Shown here: one piece after another, positions 43,151 through 47,897 of the stretch
Position numbering within the stretch: the stretch's first letter is position 1
Layout of the letters: each line of letters begins with the position of its first letter
Origin: an uncultured Porphyromonadaceae bacterium
GTDB taxonomy: Bacteria; Bacteroidota; Bacteroidia; Bacteroidales; Muribaculaceae
Reading direction: 5' to 3'
Length of the DNA stretch: 47,897 nucleotides
Assembly (NCBI GenBank): GCA_947174235.1
Contig: CAMWID010000019.1
Location: 1-47,897, forward strand
Translations under genes and position numbers: made by a program
Notes under the pieces: generated by a model
What the model was told of the DNA's origin: nothing
Databases searched by the model: none
Seen by the model: only the letters and a program-made list of their open reading frames with translations

Positions 43151-43357
43151 TCAGACAAGGGAGATGACAATGTCTTCGTCTTTGGTGGCGATTACGATCT
43201 TCCCTTCACGGCCGAGCCATCCGAGGGCTGCCATGATTTCGTCTTTTTTAAGTTTTGTGGCTTTTTTGACAAGTTTGAGTCCGAGCATATGAGTGTCGGA
43301 ATTTTCAAGCGCCTTGTAGACCTCACCGGCCCATGTGCCAATTGATTCGATGTTCAT
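43151..43357 (-). CDS. Small winged-helix protein (DUF2582 family)
   Basis: A 68-residue protein, MNIESIGTWAGEVYKALEN..., with the GxWAGxVWxxL start and LKKDEIMAALGWLGREGKIVI block of the DUF2582 winged-helix family that is common in Bacteroidota. It has a helix-turn-helix fold but no known DNA target or partner. Its size suggests a single domain; it may bind nucleic acid or another protein. It lies alone between two terminators and has a likely -7 element TACTTTTG upstream. Confidence 0.82.
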   Translation of the reverse strand: MNIESIGTWAGEVYKALENSDTHMLGLKLVKKATKLKKDEIMAALGWLGREGKIVIATKDEDIVISLV

Positions 43358-43739
43358 TGTTTTGAAATTTATAAATGTTAAACTTCTTTGCTCATTGCTT
43401 CCTCTTCCACAAGAGGATTAATGTTGATGGCTATTTTAGAGTGCAAAAGTAATAAAAATTTTTTTAAACCATGCACTTTTGCCGCCGGATATTGGATTTT
43501 GGTATCTATTATACACGGATTTTTCATTTAAAGATGCTCCGAATTTTCAATATCCGTGAGCGGCAGGCGGTAAAGATAAGCCTCAACTTCATTCGGAAAG
43601 GCGTTGATTACACATTCCCAAAGGCGTGTAGGGGGAATCTTTGATTTTACACTCATAAGAGGTTGCTGAAATTTCAGCAACTCCTTATCTTTTAACAACC
43701 GGACACGCGTGATTGTTGGCAATGCTTATCCCCATTTCA
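43358..43739. other. Intergenic region with promoter elements and a palindrome
   Basis: This 382-base gap holds a minus-strand -7 element TACTTTTG (43451 to 43444) for the winged-helix gene, a small hairpin CCTCTTccacAAGAGG (43402-43417 region) in its leader and a perfect 20-base palindrome GTTGCTGAAATTTCAGCAAC (43662-43681), likely the end of the receptor transcript. A minus-strand open frame (43528-43722) beginning with TTG encodes 64 residues that I do not recognise and do not call as a gene. Confidence 0.5.
43444..43451 (-). promoter_or_regulatory. Likely -7 element of the winged-helix gene
   Basis: TACTTTTG on the minus strand (43451 to 43444), followed by C, matches TAnnTTTG; no -33 TTG was found at the proper distance. 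The leader would be about 80 bases. Confidence 0.45.
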
Positions 43740-45917
43740 TTATTCGCCAATCAGCATCGAAGAGGAACTTGAGGTGCCATGTTCCCCGACAGAACTTTCA
43801 TTCACCTTCTTTCCATACGATACAGAATAACTCAAAGTCAGCATATAGGTCGGACCTGCAAAACTATTGTATATACGTTTGTCTTGAGAGAAATGCGGCG
43901 TGTCGATAAAAGAATATCCCCCTCTTCTCGAGGTATTGAGAAAGTTGGACGCTTTCAGATTCAAGTGCAGATTTTTTATGGTATAACTAAACCCGAGAGC
44001 ATATGTCCAGGGTGTATATGTTTTTCCCAGACCGGTATAAGTCGTTTTTTCCGGCACTATATTTCCATATGCATACCACGAGTTGCCATACCATGTTGCT
44101 GAAAGCCAACCTCCCCACCAGGATTTTGTATTGTTATAACATCCGGTTGCCTTAAGGAAATTATATGAAGCATAACCGGTAAGTACAAGTTTACGGGAGA
44201 AGAATCGTCCGGTAAGTTTTTGCGTCACTGTAATCTTATGGTCGGTGTTATGGTCGGAAAGCGAGGCGATCAGTCCGTCGTATCCTTCCTCCGACAGCCA
44301 CACCTTATAGTCCTTATGAAACATCGGATTATATCTCACCACAGAGACCAGGCTGTAATTCCGTCCGGGATTCCATGTATTGGAAATGCTGTTGTTCCAT
44401 TGCAGGCGGGATTTCAGGTCCGGATTGCCCCTTTTCCACAGGAGTTCTGTCTGATGGATGGTGAGTCCGTTTTTCATACCTAAGGGATACCCCACGTTCT
44501 GAAGGATGGAAGAGAACGACATGCTCACTTTCTTGCTCCATTTATGCCGGAGATTTATCGTAAGCCTCGGATAATAGTTGATGTCGTGTGCCACTTGCCC
44601 GTCGTTCTGGCGGAAACGGTCCCAAGTTAGCCCCGGCTCCACTTTGAGCGAACTTCCGCTTCCGAATTTATGACTGTATTGGAAGAACATACCTCCGGAC
44701 ATATCACGCGACAGGAATACATCCTCATAATTACCATGGTAATCTACCCTATTGCGTTGAAAGCTTATGTAAGTGCTGACGTTTATAGAATTGGCGGAAT
44801 TAAAAACCTTTGAATATGTAGGAGAAAAGTAAAGCTCATATCCTTTTTCCCGGCTTGAATTGTCGATGGCGGGATAACCTTGAGCCTGATAGAAAGAGCG
44901 TGCGCGTCCGATGATTCCTGATGTCTGCAGATAAAGGCTTAGCATCTGGTCTTTCGGCAGCCACAATGAGAAAGAGGATTCATAGAAAGGGGTGACAATC
45001 CTGTTGGAATTGTCAGAACTGTAAAGTCTGGAATCTATAATTGAAGGTGTATAGATGGTGGCGGCTTCATGTCGGTTGAACGGACTTCTCGTCATGGACC
45101 ATCCCGCCGTATTGGACCAGGTTACATTCTTATGTTCATAAGTGGCTTGCAACGATGCCTCTAATCCATAATTTCTCACATTGCCATTCCTATACCTTGA
45201 GGTTTCCGTCACATTGTCGAAATGGTCACCCTTAAAGAAGAAATCCTTGTAATCAGTCGCAGATGTCATTCCGTCATGATGGTCAGAACGATATTGACCC
45301 ATTATGAATGCATCATAGGTCATGCGGCGGTAAGCGAGTTTTGAGCTTAGATTGTAATCGCCGCCAATGCCGGAGAGTTGTTGATCAGCCGTGGCTTTGG
45401 TATATCCTCCATATTCATATTTCTTCATTACGAAATTCACCACATTTTGTTTTCCCATGAAATTGGCAGAGACAGGCATGGGGAGGTATTCCACGCGAGC
45501 CACATCTTTCGGATTCAGAGCCTTGAGGTCTCTTGAGGAAGCCTGTTTGCCGTCGATAAAAAATACTGCGGGATCACCCGTAATTGTCTCGACTTTTGTA
45601 GAACCGGGCACCACTGTAATTTCCGGAATCGCCATCCTCTCAAGAAGAGAAACCGCATCATATGAGAATTTCTTCTCTCTCGCAGTGGGATAGAATATAA
45701 CTCCCTCATCCGTCTCTTTCCGAGTGGTAGCCTCTACCACTACCTCTTTCAGAATTTTAACCTTCTCTTTCTCCTTATCCAATGAATCCTTTTTGTTTTC
45801 TCCACATATCCCCTCATTGAGAGTCTTTGTATCAAGCTCATGTGATGACGCTCTGCATTCCATCGTCAGACAGAATGAACATACGATGCATGCAACTATT
45901 ATACGGATAATTCTCAT
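43740..45917 (-). CDS. TonB-dependent outer-membrane receptor-like protein
   Basis: A 725-residue outer-membrane protein. It has a signal peptide (MRIIRIIVACIVCSFCLTMECRAS), a short helical linker (KDSLDKEKEKVKILKEVVVEATTRKETDEGV), a TonB-box-like EVVVEA stretch, a plug domain (about 80-160; PAVFFIDGKQASSRDLKALNPKDVARVEYLPMP) and a barrel of about 550 residues of the OMP_b-brl_3 type, ending in ...YMLTLSYSVSYGKKVNES, then a Ser-rich tail. The N-terminal carboxypeptidase-regulatory domain is missing. ATG 45917 is chosen as the start because it begins the signal peptide; an in-frame start at 45992 adds 25 residues. The ligand is unknown. It stands alone, without a SusD partner. Confidence 0.82.
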   Translation of the reverse strand: MRIIRIIVACIVCSFCLTMECRASSHELDTKTLNEGICGENKKDSLDKEKEKVKILKEVVVEATTRKETDEGVIFYPTAREKKFSYDAVSLLERMAIPEITVVPGSTKVETITGDPAVFFIDGKQASSRDLKALNPKDVARVEYLPMPVSANFMGKQNVVNFVMKKYEYGGYTKATADQQLSGIGGDYNLSSKLAYRRMTYDAFIMGQYRSDHHDGMTSATDYKDFFFKGDHFDNVTETSRYRNGNVRNYGLEASLQATYEHKNVTWSNTAGWSMTRSPFNRHEAATIYTPSIIDSRLYSSDNSNRIVTPFYESSFSLWLPKDQMLSLYLQTSGIIGRARSFYQAQGYPAIDNSSREKGYELYFSPTYSKVFNSANSINVSTYISFQRNRVDYHGNYEDVFLSRDMSGGMFFQYSHKFGSGSSLKVEPGLTWDRFRQNDGQVAHDINYYPRLTINLRHKWSKKVSMSFSSILQNVGYPLGMKNGLTIHQTELLWKRGNPDLKSRLQWNNSISNTWNPGRNYSLVSVVRYNPMFHKDYKVWLSEEGYDGLIASLSDHNTDHKITVTQKLTGRFFSRKLVLTGYASYNFLKATGCYNNTKSWWGGWLSATWYGNSWYAYGNIVPEKTTYTGLGKTYTPWTYALGFSYTIKNLHLNLKASNFLNTSRRGGYSFIDTPHFSQDKRIYNSFAGPTYMLTLSYSVSYGKKVNESSVGEHGTSSSSSMLIGE

Positions 45918-46253
45918 AATGATATATTTAAATATGACAGGCTGAGCCGGAACTTCTCCAGTCACTTGACAGTCTTCAAGTTTCAAAACCAACTCGAAAA
46001 TATGACGATATTTTGAAAAAGAAAACAGTTAAAAATCTTCTTTTTATGTTAATAAAACGATATTTTTTGGGGAAATATTGTTAGGGTCTAAAATATTATG
46101 TTATGATAACACCATCCTCACCAACAATCCATGGAAAACTCAAAGAGCGCGTTCTTAAGTAGAAAAAACTTTTTACTTTCTCAGGGATATGGGAATATGT
46201 CTTTCTAAGGTATTTTAAGACAGTAATATGAAAAGTTTTATTAATTTTGCATC
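45918..46253. other. Gap between the receptor and rsgA
   Basis: This 336-base AT-rich gap separates two divergent genes. It holds a 12-base palindrome ATATTTAAATAT just before the receptor start and the rsgA -7 element. No RNA gene or convincing receptor promoter was seen. Confidence 0.5.
46242..46249 (+). promoter_or_regulatory. -7 element just before the rsgA start
   Basis: TAATTTTG (46242-46249), followed by CATC and the rsgA ATG at 46254, matches TAnnTTTG. No -33 TTG is at the proper distance. If it is used, the transcript would start at or very near the ATG, a leaderless or nearly leaderless mRNA. Confidence 0.5.
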
Positions 46254-47246
46254 ATGAAGAAGAAAAAGAGCGATCCCCCGATGGAGACAAGCATTATCGG
46301 AGAAGGGAGAGTCATAAAGAACACCGGGAGCGCGTACATTGTGCGCATGGAGGAGAGTGGCATTGAACTCAACTGCCGGATCAAGGGCAATTTCAGGATC
46401 AAGGGTATCCGTACGACCAATCCTGTTGCCGTGGGCGACATCGTGACAGTATCGGAGGCTGCCGATGACGCCGACTATATCACGGCAATAGCCCCACGCA
46501 AGAACTACATCATAAGGCGGGCGTCAAATCTCTCCAAGGAAAGCCATATCCTTGCGTCCAATCTGGATTTGGCAATCCTTGTCGCCACATTGCGCGAGCC
46601 TGTCACGACCACTACGTTTATCGACCGTTTCCTCGCTACGGCAGAGGCATATTCTGTGAATGCCGCCGTCGTGTTGAACAAGGAAGACCTGTGGGACGAA
46701 GAAGACCGTGAACTTGCGGAAGCCCTCAAGAATTTATACACCTCAATAGGATATCCTGTATTATTTGTCTCTGCCACGACCGGGGAAGGTCTTCAAGAAT
46801 TGAAGGAGTTCGTCGCAAACAAGATCACACTACTTGCCGGAAACAGCGGAGTCGGGAAGTCGTCGCTGATAAACGCATTGGTGCCCGGAGCGGATTTACG
46901 CACAGGTGAGATCTCAGACCTTCACCACACCGGCACTCATACCACAACGTTCTCCGAAATGATCGACATTCCGGGAGGGGGCGCCATTATCGACATTCCC
47001 GGAGTCAGAGGTTTCGGCACGATTGATTTTGCTCCCGATGAAGTGGGACATTTCTTTCCGGAGATATTCAGGATGTCGCGGGAGTGCCGCTACAGCGACT
47101 GTAAGCATACGGGAGAACCCGGATGTGCGGTGGTGCCTGCGGTAGAAGAGCATTATATATCAGAAAGCCGCTATGCTTCATATTTATCCATACTTGAAGA
47201 AGCCTCGGAAGAGGCGGGTGCCGATAAATACCGCAAGCCGTTTTGA
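46254..47246 (+). CDS. rsgA: Ribosome small-subunit GTPase RsgA
   Basis: A 330-residue circularly permuted GTPase. An OB domain (about 12-75) is followed by G4 NKED (142-145), G5 SATTGEG, G1 GNSGVGKS (196-203), switch region THTTTFSEM and G3 DIPG (247-250), then the zinc motif C278-X4-C283-X-H285-X5-C291. It checks late 30S subunits, removing RbfA and testing the decoding site. The start at 46254 gives MKKKKSDPPMETSIIGEGRV; the ATG at 46281 (METSIIGEGRV) is a reasonable alternative if the mRNA start lies at the upstream promoter. rplS follows. Confidence 0.95.
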   Translation: MKKKKSDPPMETSIIGEGRVIKNTGSAYIVRMEESGIELNCRIKGNFRIKGIRTTNPVAVGDIVTVSEAADDADYITAIAPRKNYIIRRASNLSKESHILASNLDLAILVATLREPVTTTTFIDRFLATAEAYSVNAAVVLNKEDLWDEEDRELAEALKNLYTSIGYPVLFVSATTGEGLQELKEFVANKITLLAGNSGVGKSSLINALVPGADLRTGEISDLHHTGTHTTTFSEMIDIPGGGAIIDIPGVRGFGTIDFAPDEVGHFFPEIFRMSRECRYSDCKHTGEPGCAVVPAVEEHYISESRYASYLSILEEASEEAGADKYRKPF

Positions 47247-47249
47247 AAA

Positions 47250-47281
47250 TTTGCACGTGTGGGAAAAAAATTGTAACTTTG
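47250..47281 (+). promoter_or_regulatory. Promoter of rplS
   Basis: TTTG (47250-47253), a 20-base spacer and TAACTTTG (47274-47281), a full consensus match, 75 bases before the rplS ATG. Confidence 0.75.
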
Positions 47282-47355
47282 CGGCGAATTTGTAATCTCT
47301 GGCGGGACATGGATGCCCGTTAAATTGCAAATAAACCCTAAATCTCAACAAGACA

Positions 47356-47721
47356 ATGGATTTAATGAAGATCGCGGAGGAGGCATTTGCCACTCCCAAA
47401 AAGCAGTTTGATGAATTTGGTCCCGGTGATACCATCACAGTGGCTTACCGTATCAAAGAGGGCAACAAGGAGCGTATCCAGCAGTATCGTGGCGTTGTGA
47501 TCCGCATCAACGGACGTGAGGACAAGAAGCGTTTCACAGTCCGCAAGATCTCTGACGGAATCGGAGTGGAAAGAATCTTCCCCATCGAGTCTCCGTTCAT
47601 CGAGTCAATCACAGTCAACAAATTCGGTAAGGTTCGCCGCGCCAAACTTTATTACCTTCGTAATCTTACAGGTAAGAAAGCCCGCATCAAAGAGCGTTAC
47701 GTCAAGAAAGGCGACAAGTAA
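47356..47721 (+). CDS. rplS: 50S ribosomal protein bL19
   Basis: A 121-residue bL19: [96 protein letters not shown]. It bridges the 50S and 30S subunits. It has its own promoter and terminator. The bases 47469-47523, inside the gene, are repeated exactly at the very end of the window (47843-47897). Confidence 0.97.
   Translation: MDLMKIAEEAFATPKKQFDEFGPGDTITVAYRIKEGNKERIQQYRGVVIRINGREDKKRFTVRKISDGIGVERIFPIESPFIESITVNKFGKVRRAKLYYLRNLTGKKARIKERYVKKGDK
47469..47523 (+). repeat. First copy of a 55-base direct repeat (within rplS)
   Basis: These 55 bases, starting GGAGCGTATCCAGCAGTATC and ending at GAGGAC, are inside rplS and are identical to 47843-47897. The length and the place of the second copy at the window edge suggest an assembly effect. 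Confidence 0.95.
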
Positions 47722-47755
47722 TCAACTTTCCCACGTAGTCACACAAAGCGACAGA

Positions 47756-47790
47756 AGACAGTCCTTCAAAAGATGGACTGTCTTTTTTTA
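47756..47790 (+). terminator. Terminator of rplS
   Basis: GACAGTCC (47757-47764) pairs with GGACTGTC (47775-47782) and is followed by TTTTTTT (47783-47789). A standard intrinsic terminator. Confidence 0.85.
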
Positions 47791-47842
47791 AGTTGCTCCC
47801 ATGATGGCATCTCGTCTGTATGCGTTAAGAGTCAATGCGGTC

Positions 47843-47897
47843 GGAGCGTATCCAGCAGTATCGTGGCGTTGTGATCCGCATCAACGGACGTGAGGAC
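47843..47897 (+). repeat. Second copy of the 55-base direct repeat, at the window end
   Basis: The last 55 bases repeat an internal piece of rplS exactly (47469-47523), with no start codon or upstream part. The bases 47791-47842 before it match nothing else in the window. An exact terminal repeat of one k-mer length is typical of a de Bruijn graph contig end. Confidence 0.95.

Noticed and set aside
43528..43722. A minus-strand frame of 64 residues between the receptor and the winged-helix gene.
   Set aside because: It starts with TTG, lacks a promoter, spans a palindrome likely to be the receptor's terminator, and matches no family I know; a remnant of a lost gene is possible but cannot be shown.
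1..47897. Search for CRISPR arrays, insertion sequences, integrases, phage genes and toxin-antitoxin pairs.
   Set aside because: No regularly spaced repeats, transposase motifs, integrase or phage structural genes, or small paired genes of that kind were seen; the content is almost wholly core chromosome.

Overview
The window is a chromosomal segment of a Bacteroidota bacterium, most likely order Bacteroidales. The placement rests on several features: many promoters of the Bacteroidota form (TTG, about 20 bases, TAnnTTTG), almost no Shine-Dalgarno sequences, an alternative Bacteroidetes-type GlmU-like protein, type IX secretion genes (porQ and a DUF5103 plug protein), a PCMD-domain lipoprotein, and a tuf-less str/S10/spc/alpha ribosomal gene order. 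The family Muribaculaceae fits but is only an inference. The right edge looks like an assembly end: the last 55 bases exactly repeat an internal piece of rplS.

Layout. 1-35: the start of rpsU (minus strand) with its promoter. 254-3685: a tightly overlapping minus-strand set for an amino-deoxysugar (FdtB-type aminotransferase, GNAT/FemAB-like acyltransferase, two tandem FdtA/QdtA-type ketoisomerases), headed by a gamma-carbonic-anhydrase-like protein. 3771-7375: aminopeptidase P, a 600-base gap holding a candidate small RNA, and the GlmU-like gene. 7609-26179: an 18.5-kb run with one clear promoter, one internal promoter and one clear terminator: rpsL, rpsG, fusA, the S10 and spc genes, secY, map, infA, rpmJ, rpsM, rpsK, rpsD, rpoA, rplQ. 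26329-28367: cardiolipin synthase and a DUF3109 protein. 28757-30941: tRNA-Arg(CCG) and divergent ung plus the DUF5103 gene. 30922-32955: a secreted type I pullulanase. 33631-33906: rpsO. 34031-37472: two lipoproteins and a beta-barrel protein. 37616-41153: typA, folP, cdaA. 41165-45917: porQ, a TonB-C-domain protein, a small winged-helix protein and a TonB-dependent outer-membrane receptor. 46254-47721: rsgA and rplS.

Most of the window is housekeeping: translation (ribosomal proteins, EF-G, IF-1, BipA, RsgA), membrane insertion (SecY), transcription (RpoA), cell wall and lipid (GlmU-like, Cls, CdaA), folate (FolP) and repair (Ung), with some cell-surface and glycan functions. I see no CRISPR array, prophage, insertion sequence or integrase.

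The most interesting layer is non-coding. Inside the ribosomal operon the long gaps lie directly before the genes for primary rRNA binders S7, L3, S8 and S4, and each gap holds a strong hairpin; rpsO also has a structured leader. In enterobacteria S7, S8, S4, S15 and an S10-operon protein are the feedback repressors of their own mRNAs, so these gaps are good candidates for a Bacteroidota set of autoregulatory RNA elements, probably different in structure. Other points are a symmetric bidirectional promoter between tRNA-Arg and ung, a terminator apparently embedded in the coding region of the convergent neighbour, very long perfect palindromes at gene ends, and one good candidate small RNA.
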